The notes beneath the pieces were generated by a model that saw only the letters and a program-made list of their open reading frames with translations, did not search any database and was not told the origin of the DNA. The position numbers and the translations under genes are program-made. 64,000 nucleotides of DNA, taken from assembly GCA_934728255.1 (NCBI GenBank), contig CAKVEC010000006.1:1-64000 (forward strand), read 5' to 3'. The DNA is from an uncultured Bacteroidales bacterium. Its GTDB lineage: Bacteria > Bacteroidota > Bacteroidia > Bacteroidales > Paludibacteraceae. This document shows, one piece after another, positions 1-8,027 of the stretch (positions are counted from its first letter, which is position 1; every line of letters starts with the position of its first letter).

Positions 1-2999
1 GGCATCCACAGGCTCGTATGGGCGATAATCATCGGTATGACGCCGAGGGCGGTGGTGGCGGTGGTGAGGAAGATAGGACGCATACGACGCATACCCGCCT
101 CGTAAGCCGCCTCACGCACGCCGTAGCCCTTGTGGCGCAAGTCCTCCGCGTATTCGTACATCATTATCGCATTGCGCACAATCACACCTATCAGACTCAC
201 TATACCCAGTACCGCCGTTATCGAGATGTCCAGTCCGAACACATACAGCCCCACAAACGCCCCGAAGATACACAGTACGGCACTCGACAACGTAAGCAAC
301 GCCAGCGACACTTTGCCAAAGTGGTAGAGCAACAGCACGAACATTACCAGCAACGCCGCCACCACGCTCCACATAATAGGCGGCACCATCTCGCCGTTGA
401 TGGCACTCAGTCCACCATACGAGATGCTCACGCCCTCGGGCAGGTCTTGCAGGTTGTCGTGTATCCACGCCTTCACTTTCTTCTCGGCGGCTACCTGGCT
501 GGTTGTACCGCGCAGGTCGCAACCCACGGTGATGGTTCTCACCGAGTTGCGATGCTCGATAGACGCGCGGTGCCATTCGGGGGTGAGGGTAGCCACCTGC
601 CGCAGCGGCACCCACACGGTCGGGTAGGCGGTAGGTACCATCAGGTCTTGCAGTTGGTCAATGGTCATCTTGTCCGCCCCCGCCGTATAGAGCAGCACGG
701 GTACGCCGTAGTCGCCCTCCCAGACGGTGGTCAGTTGGGTGCCGTTGGTCAGGCTGCCCAGATAGAGCGAGAGGGTGGTCTCGGTGATGCCCAAGCGCGT
801 CGCCTCGTCCTCGCGGAGGGTGATACGGGTCTGCTCGGCGAATTGGTCGTAGTCCGAGTGCACCCACGTTAGTTCCGGTTGCTCCGACATATAGCGGCGC
901 AGGCTGTCGCTGTATGGCACGATGGCATCGAGGTCATCGCCCTTGAAGCGCACCTCGAGCGGGTTCTTCGCCGCCTGGTAGTCCAGTTGCTTGAACCGCA
1001 CGTAGGCATTGGGAAAATAGTTCTCGTAGCGGGGTGTGTATTCCTTCAATATCGCCGCCGTCGCCTTGGTGGACGTGGTATTGACGATAAACTGCGCATA
1101 ACTCGGCTTCGCCATCTGCGGCGTGTAGGTGGCGTGGAACCGCGGACTTGCCTGCCCTACAAACGAGGTGATAGAGGTGATACGCTTGTCGGTACGCATC
1201 AGCCGCGCCAGCGAGTCCGCCACCTGTGCGGTTTGCTCCACCGATGAGCCTTCGCGCAGGTGTATCTCTACGGCAAAGCACTCGCGCTCCGCCTTGGGTA
1301 GCAGTTGCAGGTTGAGTTGCGCCACCATGAGGTAACCGCCTGCGGCAAGGCACAGAACAAGCACGGTATATACCACCCACGGGCGATGGAAACAGGCAGT
1401 CAGCAGTCGCTTGTAGCCGTTTTGCAGAGCGGTAAAGAAGCGGTTCTGCCTGCGCTCGAACCACCCCAGTTCGTCGGGCTTGCGGCGGCGGATATAGCGT
1501 GTAGCCATATAGGGCGTTACCCACGTGGCATAGAAGATACTGGCGGTCAGGGCAAAGAGGATTGCCCACGGAAAGAGTTGCACAAAGTCGCCCAACGGCC
1601 CCGTGATGATCTTGGTCATGGGGAAGAACATACCCGATATGGAGCAGGTGGCGAGTGCCATCGGCACAAAGAGTTGCTCGGTGCTGACCGCCGCCGAATA
1701 CCAGCGGCTGTGTCCGCGGTCGAGCAGGTCGGTATAGCCGTCGATGACTATCACGGAGTCGTCCACAATCATACCCAATACCACGATGAGGGCGGCAAGG
1801 GTGACGGTATTGAGTTCGATACCCGTCAGGTACATCAGTCCGATGGCGATGGCGGTGCAGACCGGTACGCCCGTGCAGGCCACCAGCGCCGTGCGGAGCG
1901 GGAAAAGCACCAGCATAACGGCTATCACCACGATGATGGACAGCACGATGTCGCGCATAAACGATTTGACGGAGTCGTCCACCACCTTCGGCTGGTCGGT
2001 GATGCGGTGGAAATGCACGTCGGGCGGCAGTTGCACACGGGCTTTCTCCAACTCCCGCTCCACTTTGTTGCCAAATGCCACGATGTTGTTGCCCGGCACC
2101 ATCTCCATATTCAGAATAAGACACGAGCGGTCGGGCGAGATAGCGGCATCGGCGTCGCCCGTGTAGAACTCCACGAACTTGTCCGCATCGGGGTAACGGC
2201 GCTCTATAGTGGCGATGTCCTTGAGGCGGACAGTCGCCCCCGTGGCGGGGTCGAACCATACTATCTGTTCGGCTATCTCGCGCTCGCTGGTGTAGGGGAT
2301 AGCCACCTGCAGCCCCGTACTGCCTTGCAGGCTGCCACTGAGCGTGCGGAAGCCTTGCAGCATAAGCGACATCTGCAACGCTTTCTGGTCGATACCGTAC
2401 GCCGAGAGGCGTGCCGCGTCTATGGTAACGGCTATCTCCTCGTGCTGCGCCCCGAGAATCTTGAGTTTGCCCATCTCGGGGATAGTCCGCAGTTGGGTGC
2501 AGAGTTGGCGGGCGTACGACTCCAGTTCGCGCGGGCTGCGCTCGTCGCTCTCCACGGCAAGCAGCATCGACGACGTGCTGCCGAAATCGTCCACCACCAC
2601 TATCTGCAAGACGCCTGCAGGCAGGCTCGTCTTCTTGAAGAGGTCGAGACCCGCACGGATACTCGTCCATGCGTCCGCACTCGACTTCACGGAGTTGCGT
2701 ATCGACACATAGACATAGACGATACCGTCCTCCGTGGTGGAGTAGGTGGTGGCTTTGTCCACCTCCACATAACTATTGAGGAAATCCTCCAGCGGGATGG
2801 TAACCTGCTCCTCCACCTCCTGCGCCGTGGCACCCGGATAGACGGCAGCCACCACGCCCTGGCGGATAGTGAACTGCGGGAACTCGTCCTTGTTCATCTT
2901 CGGCAGCGACCATATACCTACCGCCGTCAGCACCAGCACAACCAGCAACACCAGGTTATGGTTGCGCATAGCACCCTCTATGTGATTGCGTTTTTTCAT
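1..2999 (-). CDS. RND-family efflux pump permease (C-terminus beyond window)
   Basis: Inner-membrane proton-driven multidrug/solute exporter of the AcrB/HAE1 type. The frame is open from the ATG at 2999 to the left edge, about 999 codons, so only some 30-60 residues of a usual RND permease are missing. It starts MKKRNHIEGAMRNHNLVLLV (first membrane helix) followed by the porter-domain start KMNKDEFPQFTIRQG. Around residue 417 it has GMIVDDSVIVIDGYT, the TM4 motif with the paired Asp needed for proton transfer. Near the left edge it reads MRRMRPIFLTTATTALGVIP, the typical RND TM11 motif. It begins only 16 bp after the endonuclease stop and no longer directly follows its fusion protein (5543-6580), because a restriction-modification cassette lies between them. 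Large opposite-strand open frames here are shadows. Confidence 0.93.
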   Translation of the reverse strand, partial: MKKRNHIEGAMRNHNLVLLVVLVLTAVGIWSLPKMNKDEFPQFTIRQGVVAAVYPGATAQEVEEQVTIPLEDFLNSYVEVDKATTYSTTEDGIVYVYVSIRNSVKSSADAWTSIRAGLDLFKKTSLPAGVLQIVVVDDFGSTSSMLLAVESDERSPRELESYARQLCTQLRTIPEMGKLKILGAQHEEIAVTIDAARLSAYGIDQKALQMSLMLQGFRTLSGSLQGSTGLQVAIPYTSEREIAEQIVWFDPATGATVRLKDIATIERRYPDADKFVEFYTGDADAAISPDRSCLILNMEMVPGNNIVAFGNKVERELEKARVQLPPDVHFHRITDQPKVVDDSVKSFMRDIVLSIIVVIAVMLVLFPLRTALVACTGVPVCTAIAIGLMYLTGIELNTVTLAALIVVLGMIVDDSVIVIDGYTDLLDRGHSRWYSAAVSTEQLFVPMALATCSISGMFFPMTKIITGPLGDFVQLFPWAILFALTASIFYATWVTPYMATRYIRRRKPDELGWFERRQNRFFTALQNGYKRLLTACFHRPWVVYTVLVLCLAAGGYLMVAQLNLQLLPKAERECFAVEIHLREGSSVEQTAQVADSLARLMRTDKRITSITSFVGQASPRFHATYTPQMAKPSYAQFIVNTTSTKATAAILKEYTPRYENYFPNAYVRFKQLDYQAAKNPLEVRFKGDDLDAIVPYSDSLRRYMSEQPELTWVHSDYDQFAEQTRITLREDEATRLGITETTLSLYLGSLTNGTQLTTVWEGDYGVPVLLYTAGADKMTIDQLQDLMVPTAYPTVWVPLRQVATLTPEWHRASIEHRNSVRTITVGCDLRGTTSQVAAEKKVKAWIHDNLQDLPEGVSISYGGLSAINGEMVPPIMWSVVAALLVMFVLLLYHFGKVSLALLTLSSAVLCIFGAFVGLYVFGLDISITAVLGIVSLIGVIVRNAIMMYEYAEDLRHKGYGVREAAYEAGMRRMRPIFLTTATTALGVIPMIIAHTSLWM

Positions 3000-3015
3000 T
3001 CCGAAACGGGAAAAT

Positions 3016-3894
3016 TTATTTTCTTTCGATACTGAAGTTCCACGAAGAGAAGGGTTTGCCGTATGCCATAGCAATGCCTTCCACAGAAAAATCAGGGTGC
3101 GCTTTTTTGCAGCGTTCCACAAAGCCGTTGTTGAACTTTACCTGCATATGTCCGATACGCTCACCGTCCAAATAGAACGCTACGAAAGATGTCTCATGCT
3201 TGGCGAGGGTAACCCTGTCGGCTTGCACGACATCAATCTTGGTTGGGTGCGTATTGATAGTCAATCCTTTGCGGGTATATTCCGCCACCCAATAGTTGAT
3301 TGGAGAATCGGCGTGATAAAGGTCTTGCAACAGTCGGACTTTGTCAGGGATATGGTTCCAATTGGCAATCACGGCATCCCGTATAAGGTCGATAAAAGCG
3401 TCTGTGGTCCGGCTCGGCTTGCGTAAACGGAACCAGTTGGAGACGGCACCATATTGCTGTTGCATTTCCTCTATATAAAGGCGGGTATATTCTTTGAGTT
3501 GCTGTTGCAACTGCTCTTTTTGCTGTTGGGTTATGAAACGTAATCCGGTTACATTGAGCGTACAGGTGTTGGCAAATTTGACGGACAAGCCTAGTTGCTG
3601 CCCATTGGTGAGATAGAGGACAATATCGGCAGGACCGACTAGGTCGTTTTGTGTCTCGAAGGAGCAATCTTTGTAAGACAAGCCTTGTGCTGCGAGTGCC
3701 TGCTCAATAATAGTCTTGTCCGTTATGTGAATGATTCGTTTTATTTCCTCTGCATTGGTGCGCAGATTGATAGCGGCAAGTACTTGTGCCTTTTCCTCTT
3801 CTTGGGGCAACAAGACATAGAAAAGGGCTATTTCATATTCAACGCCTGTATTGCTGTTGTGCTGAATTTCATAGAGTGTGTTCGTGTGAAGCAT
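3016..3894 (-). CDS. Putative type II restriction endonuclease
   Basis: 292 residues, cytoplasmic. The assignment rests mainly on context: it is the last gene of a methyltransferase, controller, endonuclease set. The protein has no signal peptide or membrane segment. Residues ~85-105 contain PADIVLYL, then QLGLSVKFAN, which fits a PD-(D/E)XK nuclease core (Asp, hydrophobic strand, then S-V-K in place of D/E-X-K). The N-terminal HNSNTGVEYEIALFYVLL is a helix with acidic residues such as often precedes that core. I think of HaeIII-like enzymes but cannot establish the subfamily or the recognition site. The start is 1 bp after the controller stop, so translation is probably coupled. Base composition is visibly more A+T-rich than the flanking efflux genes, consistent with transfer. 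Confidence 0.7.
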   Translation of the reverse strand: MLHTNTLYEIQHNSNTGVEYEIALFYVLLPQEEEKAQVLAAINLRTNAEEIKRIIHITDKTIIEQALAAQGLSYKDCSFETQNDLVGPADIVLYLTNGQQLGLSVKFANTCTLNVTGLRFITQQQKEQLQQQLKEYTRLYIEEMQQQYGAVSNWFRLRKPSRTTDAFIDLIRDAVIANWNHIPDKVRLLQDLYHADSPINYWVAEYTRKGLTINTHPTKIDVVQADRVTLAKHETSFVAFYLDGERIGHMQVKFNNGFVERCKKAHPDFSVEGIAMAYGKPFSSWNFSIERK

Positions 3895-3895
3895 T

Positions 3896-4105
3896 TTATA
3901 TAAGTTCTTTGAGTGAAACTTTCAGGTTACGGGCTATTTGGAGCAAAGTCAGATACGATGGATTGCGCTCGCCCCGCTCCAACATACCGATATAGTTTTT
4001 GGTAAGTTTGCACTTGGCAGCAAACTCCTCCTGTGTGAGTTGCAGTTGCTCCCGTTTCGTTTTTAGGCGGTTGCCCAGTTGCTTTAATTCGTCTCTTTCT
4101 TCCAT
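3896..4105 (-). CDS. XRE-family HTH controller protein of the restriction-modification system
   Basis: 69 residues, essentially only a lambda-repressor-like helix-turn-helix: LTQEEFAAKCKLTKNYIGML spans the two helices, followed by ERGERNPSYLTLLQIARNL. Size and position between the methyltransferase and the endonuclease match C (controller) proteins, dimeric regulators that bind upstream of their own gene and delay and then boost endonuclease expression. The gene has a 57-bp gap to the methyltransferase, containing a hairpin (4139-4164), so it probably has its own promoter in 4106-4138. I do not see a clean Bacteroides -33/-7 pair or a classical C-box there. The stop lies 1 bp before the endonuclease ATG. 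Confidence 0.85.
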   Translation of the reverse strand: MEERDELKQLGNRLKTKREQLQLTQEEFAAKCKLTKNYIGMLERGERNPSYLTLLQIARNLKVSLKELI

Positions 4106-4138
4106 ATTTTAACCAACAATAAGTGTCTTTGTAGTAAA

Positions 4139-4164
4139 AGAAGCACCGCTTTTGCGATGCTTCT
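4139..4164 (-). terminator. Hairpin between methyltransferase and controller gene
   Basis: Read on the minus strand: AGAAGCATCGC, a 4-base AAAA loop, GCGGTGCTTCT (one wobble pair), then TTTTAC. It overlaps the methyltransferase stop codon and could uncouple methyltransferase transcription from the controller and endonuclease genes. Confidence 0.7.
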
Positions 4165-5476
4165 AGAACCCTGCTACAGGAAATAAAGTGGGATAATCGT
4201 ATGTATTTGCTTTGGACTTCCGTATGATTTTAACAGAAGGCTTTTGTTGTGCATATTGGACGGTTCGGGAATAACGCTGTTGTATTTCGGGGTCGCCGAA
4301 CATATAGCGTGCAAAGAGTTCCACCAGTCCGACATTGATACTATTGCCGAACTGTTTGTATGCCTGTGCATCTTTGTCGTCGTATTGGAATGTATCGGGG
4401 AAACTCTGCAAACGTGCGCACTCGCGCGGTGTGAGGAAACGCTTGCGCTTGCCCACAATAGAGGTTTGAGTAATAGCCACCAGCGCTGGGAAATACGTAC
4501 CGGGTTTGACCCGCAGTCCGGACGGACGGATTTGCATAATATGCTGCCATAGGTCGGGGTTCTTTTCGTCCACGCCCACCTGCCATTCCAATTTGGCTTT
4601 TGCGCCGAAAAACAGGGGGCATTGTTTGGCTTTTTGGAGCCAAGTATTGATAAACTCTTTGTTCTGTTTCCAGAGTTCGTTGTTTTTGAGGATAAAATTG
4701 CGTTGCCAACCGGGTAGGGTGTCCCACTGCCCCATCATCGGGTTGTCCTGCAGTTCGCAGAGACTGTCAGCCCATACGGGGAAACCGGGTAGTTTGGCGC
4801 AATGAATACCTTGTATGAACTCGTTCCAGAGGTCAATCCATTGGATTTGTTCGGGTTTGAGCAGGTATTTTTGCAGATTGGGTATTTCGCTTTCGTCTTG
4901 CAGAATATCATCGATACAGCAGGCGGGGATATTGCTCTCGTTGAAACAGAAATCGGGGAGTGTGCCGATGTCCTTTCGCACGCACATGATAAACACACGC
5001 TCGCGGTGTTGCGGAATACCGATGTAGTGCGGGCTGAAGATGACCGGTTCGGGGCTGACATTGTAGCCTATCCGTACCAATGTATCGTGTATGACATTCC
5101 ACGTGTTACCATGGTCGTGCGAAGCGAGGTTTCGGACATTTTCAAGGAGTGCATATTTGGGTTGGTGGTATTGCATAATACGTGCAATATCAAAGAAAAG
5201 CGTGCCTTTGGTTTCGTCCGCAAAGCCAAGCCGTTTGCCGGCTTTGGAGAACGACTGGCAAGGAAAGCCTGCACAAAGGACATCGTGTGCAGGGATGTCT
5301 TTGGCATCAATGCGGGTAATATCGCCTTCGGGTTGAAGTCCATAGTTGCGGGTATAGGTCTTGCGGCAATCGGCATCAATGTCCGATGCAAAGACACATT
5401 CCCCGCCGAGATTAGCCATGGCTTGGTGGAAACCGCCTATGCCGCAAAAGAGGTCTATGAATTTGAAATGTCTCAC
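4163..5476 (-). CDS. DNA (cytosine-5)-methyltransferase of a type II restriction-modification system
   Basis: 437 residues; transfers methyl groups from S-adenosylmethionine to a cytosine C5 and protects host DNA from the linked endonuclease. All key motifs are visible: motif I FIDLFCGIGGFHQA (residues 6-19), motif IV GFPCQSFSKAG with catalytic Cys73, motif VI ENVRNL, motif VIII PQHRERVFI, motif IX RECARLQSFPDTF and motif X FGNSINV. The segment between VIII and IX (about 150 residues) is long and is the target-recognition region; its specificity cannot be read. It has its own strong promoter (5497-5528) and is the first gene of the cassette. The stop codon lies inside the following hairpin. 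Confidence 0.95.
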   Translation of the reverse strand: MRHFKFIDLFCGIGGFHQAMANLGGECVFASDIDADCRKTYTRNYGLQPEGDITRIDAKDIPAHDVLCAGFPCQSFSKAGKRLGFADETKGTLFFDIARIMQYHQPKYALLENVRNLASHDHGNTWNVIHDTLVRIGYNVSPEPVIFSPHYIGIPQHRERVFIMCVRKDIGTLPDFCFNESNIPACCIDDILQDESEIPNLQKYLLKPEQIQWIDLWNEFIQGIHCAKLPGFPVWADSLCELQDNPMMGQWDTLPGWQRNFILKNNELWKQNKEFINTWLQKAKQCPLFFGAKAKLEWQVGVDEKNPDLWQHIMQIRPSGLRVKPGTYFPALVAITQTSIVGKRKRFLTPRECARLQSFPDTFQYDDKDAQAYKQFGNSINVGLVELFARYMFGDPEIQQRYSRTVQYAQQKPSVKIIRKSKANTYDYPTLFPVAGF

Positions 5477-5496
5477 TTTTGTTTTTATTTAATGCA

Positions 5497-5528
5497 CAAA
5501 GTTAGTATTATTTATGCAAATGTACAAA
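5497..5528 (-). promoter_or_regulatory. Promoter of the methyltransferase gene
   Basis: Minus strand: -33 TTTG (5528-5525), 20 bp, then -7 TAACTTTG (5504-5497). An exact match to the Bacteroidota housekeeping promoter pattern, about 20 bp before the ATG at 5476. It lies in the 66-bp gap after the fusion-protein stop, so it arrived with, or was created by, the cassette. Confidence 0.75.
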
Positions 5529-5542
5529 TGGTTTTCTCTATT

Positions 5543-6580
5543 CTAGTAAGTTACCTTTGCCCCGTTGTATAGTTTCTGGAAGCCTTCTACGACTACTTGG
5601 TCGCCCTCGTGGAGACCGCGGGTGATGAGTACGCCGCCCGAGGCATACTGACCTATCTCTACTCGTCGGCGTGTGGCGATACCGTTCTCTACCACCCAGA
5701 CCGATGCCCCGCTTGTGAGCGTCTGCACACAGGCGGCAGGTACGAAATAGCCCGATACGCTCTGCGAGCGGAGCCGGACCTTGCTCACCATACCCGGCAG
5801 CAGTTGCTGCTTGTACTCGTCCGACGGGTTGGAGACAAACGCCGTAACGGTATAGGTGTGCGCTATCGTGTTGGCGAGCAGGTTTTTCTCCGTAACACAG
5901 ATTGGTACTTCGGTCTTGCCGATAGCCTCCACCACCACGCTGCCGCTGTCGCCCACCTGAATGGACGTGATGTCGCCTTCCACCACGTCAAACGTAACGT
6001 TGTAGCCCTCCATATCCAGCAGCGTTACCAGACCCAGTCCGGGGGCGACCACCTGTCCCGCTTTGGCTTTGCACTCGCCTATTACGCCGTCGTTGGGCGC
6101 ACGTAGCACACAGTCGTTGAGCGACTTGCGCGACATCGCCGCCATAGAGCGTGCCTGTTCCAGTTGGCTGCTCAGTTCCACCATCTTCTGCTCCGTAACG
6201 CCGCCCTCCTGATAGACCTGTTTGGCGCGTTGGTAGCCGTCCTGCGCCTGTTTGAGGGTGGCGTTGGCTACCTGCAGGGCGTTCTTCGCCTGCGTATCGT
6301 CCAAACGCAGCAGTTCCTGCCCCGCCTTTACATGGTCGCCTTTCTTGACATAGACTGCCGTTACCTGCCCCGCGGTCTGTACGCTCAACGGCACACTTGA
6401 CGCCTCTTCTATCCTGCCCACATACGTGTGCGTGTTCACACGCGTCTGCTTGTCCATCGTCTGCACCTCCACCTTGAGCGGGTGTACCTCATACTGCGGC
6501 TTTTTGTTCATAGGCAACTTGTCGCACCCCGCAAGGCACAGCAAAGCGGCACAGAGCATTATATTTACCAATTTCCTCAT
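5543..6580 (-). CDS. Efflux periplasmic membrane-fusion protein (HlyD/AcrA type), lipoprotein
   Basis: 345 residues from the ATG at 6580 (MRKLVNIMLCAALLCLAGC). The lipobox LAGC predicts a lipid-anchored periplasmic adaptor that joins the RND permease to an outer-membrane channel. An in-frame ATG at 6610 exists, but those 10 residues are encoded by an 8-bp repeat tract, so I prefer 6580. Domain order: barrel strand (TYVGRIEEASSVPLSV), lipoyl half (GQVTAVYVKKGDHVKAGQEL), alpha-hairpin (~residues 95-150, AKNALQVANATLKQAQDGYQ), second lipoyl half (VLRAPNDGVIGECKAKAGQV), beta-barrel and a membrane-proximal domain ending VVEGFQKLYNGAKVTY. Operon partner of the upstream lipoprotein and, originally, of the permease at 1-2999. 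Confidence 0.92.
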   Translation of the reverse strand: MRKLVNIMLCAALLCLAGCDKLPMNKKPQYEVHPLKVEVQTMDKQTRVNTHTYVGRIEEASSVPLSVQTAGQVTAVYVKKGDHVKAGQELLRLDDTQAKNALQVANATLKQAQDGYQRAKQVYQEGGVTEQKMVELSSQLEQARSMAAMSRKSLNDCVLRAPNDGVIGECKAKAGQVVAPGLGLVTLLDMEGYNVTFDVVEGDITSIQVGDSGSVVVEAIGKTEVPICVTEKNLLANTIAHTYTVTAFVSNPSDEYKQQLLPGMVSKVRLRSQSVSGYFVPAACVQTLTSGASVWVVENGIATRRRVEIGQYASGGVLITRGLHEGDQVVVEGFQKLYNGAKVTY

Positions 6581-6586
6581 TCCTGA

Positions 6587-6626
6587 ATTTACCAATTTAC
6601 ACATTTGCACATTTACCCATTTACAA
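6587..6626. repeat. 8-bp tandem repeat, five units
   Basis: Five imperfect octamers on the plus strand: ATTTACCA, ATTTACAC, ATTTGCAC, ATTTACCC, ATTTACAA. They fill the gap between the lipoprotein stop and the fusion-protein start. A similar four-unit octamer tract lies at 14728-14759. Confidence 0.8.
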
Positions 6627-6630
6627 ATTG

Positions 6631-7137
6631 TTAATTGTGCTTTGCCACCATCAGTATGTCCTCGCCGACCAGTTGTTTGTCGTTGCTGACACCTGTACCG
6701 CTGTATCGGAGGGTAAAATGAATGGTCTCTTCGTGCATTTCCGCACTGCCCGACACCTCGATGTTGTAGGTCTCGGTGATGGTTTTGTCCACGGGGCGGA
6801 GCAAGTCTTCCTGCGTAATGGTATAGGTTACCGCCAGGGTACGCTCAAAGGGTTGCAGGACGATTTCGTCGTTGTCAATTCTGCCCGTGGTGGTATAGAC
6901 ATCGCCTTTCAGACTATTGAATGTGAGCAGGATATTGTCGTCTTTTACCTGCTCCATCTGCAGAGAACCCATTTCGCCCGTCAGCACAATGGAAATGGTA
7001 TCGTCGATGGTTATTTCCTGTTTGGCGATTTGGTAACTATAGCCGCCCAAACGCGATTTGACGGGGTCTGAGCAACTTGCCATAAGGGCGATACAGCCTA
7101 TAAAAAGGCAAAGTTGCAGATACTTGTTAGTCTTCAT
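6631..7137 (-). CDS. Small lipoprotein of unknown function in the efflux operon
   Basis: 168 residues. Signal sequence MKTNKYLQLCLFIGCIALMA followed by lipobox MASC predicts lipid anchoring and export. The mature part is strand-rich, with alternating polar and hydrophobic residues (ISIVLTGEMGSLQMEQ, ITETYNIEVSGSAEMHEETI), suggesting a small beta-sandwich or calycin-like fold. I do not recognise a family. It sits between the TetR regulator and the fusion protein on the same strand, so it is probably co-expressed with the pump; a role in substrate binding or envelope protection is only a guess. Confidence 0.75.
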   Translation of the reverse strand: MKTNKYLQLCLFIGCIALMASCSDPVKSRLGGYSYQIAKQEITIDDTISIVLTGEMGSLQMEQVKDDNILLTFNSLKGDVYTTTGRIDNDEIVLQPFERTLAVTYTITQEDLLRPVDKTITETYNIEVSGSAEMHEETIHFTLRYSGTGVSNDKQLVGEDILMVAKHN

Positions 7138-7186
7138 ATTGTTTCTATCATTATTCGTTATTCATTCAGTATTCATTCGAGAACAA

Positions 7187-7241
7187 CCCGATAATCACCC
7201 GTTAATCACCCGATAATCACCCGTTAATCACCCGATATTAT
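7187..7241. repeat. 11-bp tandem repeat, five units
   Basis: Units alternate CCCGATAATCA / CCCGTTAATCA (7187, 7198, 7209, 7220) and end in CCCGATATTAT (7231-7241). Just upstream, 7149-7181 also shows a weaker 11-bp period (ATTCATTCAGT, ATTCATTCGAG). The tract lies between the TetR stop and the lipoprotein start. Confidence 0.85.
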
Positions 7242-7246
7242 CAACG

Positions 7247-7262
7247 CAAAGTACTTACTTTG
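7247..7262. promoter_or_regulatory. 16-bp palindrome over the TetR stop codon, possible operator
   Basis: CAAAGTA, CT, TACTTTG: perfect 7-bp arms with a 2-bp centre, just upstream (in transcription order) of the lipoprotein and pump genes. It could be an operator for the regulator; it differs from the palindrome at 7927-7942, so this is tentative. Confidence 0.35.
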
Positions 7263-7863
7263 TACCTTCGGTGAGTAGGGAGTGTATATACCGGATATTA
7301 TCCTCCAAGCGTTGTAGTTGCACCGGTTCAGCGTCTTGTGATTGCTCGGTGAGGAGGTTCTCGACGGCAGGCATCACGAGTACCGCCATGATGTTGAGCG
7401 AACAGATGGTGAGCATCAGGTGCTCGGCATTGGTGGGGACGATATGCCCTGCTTCCGCCTCTCTATCCAAAGCAAGTTGGAGTTGCGTAAGGTGTTCGCC
7501 GTACTGCTTATGGGCTATATCGCAGAGCATAGTGGGCATCTGGCAAGTTTCGTTGACCAGCAGGCGTGCCAGCATGGCATTCTTTGCCATAAGGCTGAAA
7601 TTCTGCCGGATAAGATTGTCAATATTCTCCATAAAGAGGAGATCCTCTGTGCCCTCGGAGGGGAGAACGGACTGGATGAACTGCTCAATTTTGCGTTGCA
7701 GTACCTCGGTAAAGAGGTTCTCTTTGTTCTGAAAATGGTAGTAGAGTAGCACATGGGTTACGCCCACCCGCTTGGCGATACGGGAGATGTTTGCCCCCTC
7801 GTATCCGTTGCGGGCAAACTCTTCCTCCGCTGCTTGCAGTATTTCTTCTTTTTTATTCTTCAT
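7255..7863 (-). CDS. TetR/AcrR-family transcriptional regulator
   Basis: 202 residues from the ATG at 7863. A longer frame to 7902 overlaps the -7 element (7889-7896), so the downstream start is correct. The N-terminal helix-turn-helix reads EILQAAEEEFARNGYEGANI then ISRIAKRVGVTHVLLYYHF and FQNKENLFTEVL, the standard TetR DNA-binding domain. The remaining ~140 residues are the helical ligand-binding and dimerisation domain. It is the first gene of the efflux operon and very likely represses itself and the pump genes, with a candidate operator at 7927-7942. Confidence 0.92.
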   Translation of the reverse strand: MKNKKEEILQAAEEEFARNGYEGANISRIAKRVGVTHVLLYYHFQNKENLFTEVLQRKIEQFIQSVLPSEGTEDLLFMENIDNLIRQNFSLMAKNAMLARLLVNETCQMPTMLCDIAHKQYGEHLTQLQLALDREAEAGHIVPTNAEHLMLTICSLNIMAVLVMPAVENLLTEQSQDAEPVQLQRLEDNIRYIHSLLTEGTK

Positions 7864-7888
7864 AGGGTTGTATGAATGAAACCGGGTG

Positions 7889-7919
7889 CAAAAGTACGAC
7901 AAATTTTTGATACTGCCAA
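7889..7919 (-). promoter_or_regulatory. Promoter of the TetR gene
   Basis: Minus strand: -33 TTG (7919-7917), 20 bp, -7 TACTTTTG (7896-7889). It lies directly beside the 16-bp palindrome at 7927-7942. Confidence 0.7.
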
Positions 7920-7926
7920 GGATTTA

Positions 7927-7942
7927 CTTACAATAATGTAAG
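7927..7942. promoter_or_regulatory. Candidate TetR operator
   Basis: Perfect inverted repeat CTTACA, ATAA, TGTAAG, located just upstream of the -33 element of the TetR promoter. Position and symmetry suit an autoregulatory operator. Confidence 0.5.
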
Positions 7943-7972
7943 GTTTGTATATTTTTGCAGTATTGGGATAGC

Positions 7973-8003
7973 AAAAAAGGCTGCCTGCATAGATGAGGCA
8001 GCC
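7973..8003 (-). terminator. Terminator of the pectinesterase gene
   Basis: Minus strand: GGCTGCCT, 9-base loop, AGGCAGCC, then TTTTTT. It lies 24 bp past the pectinesterase stop. It resembles the tmRNA terminator (43865-43897) in sequence. Confidence 0.85.
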
Positions 8004-8027
8004 TTTTGCAAGGTCTTGTTGTACAGG

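Noticed and set aside
934..3035. Long open frames on both strands across the efflux permease (for example 934-2670 minus, 1305-3035 plus)
   Set aside because: The permease frame (from 2999 on the minus strand) carries all RND motifs; the others are Arg/His-rich shadow translations caused by codon bias.
3016..5542. Restriction-modification cassette as part of a transposon or integrative element
   Set aside because: No transposase, integrase, terminal inverted repeats or target-site duplication could be found at its borders.
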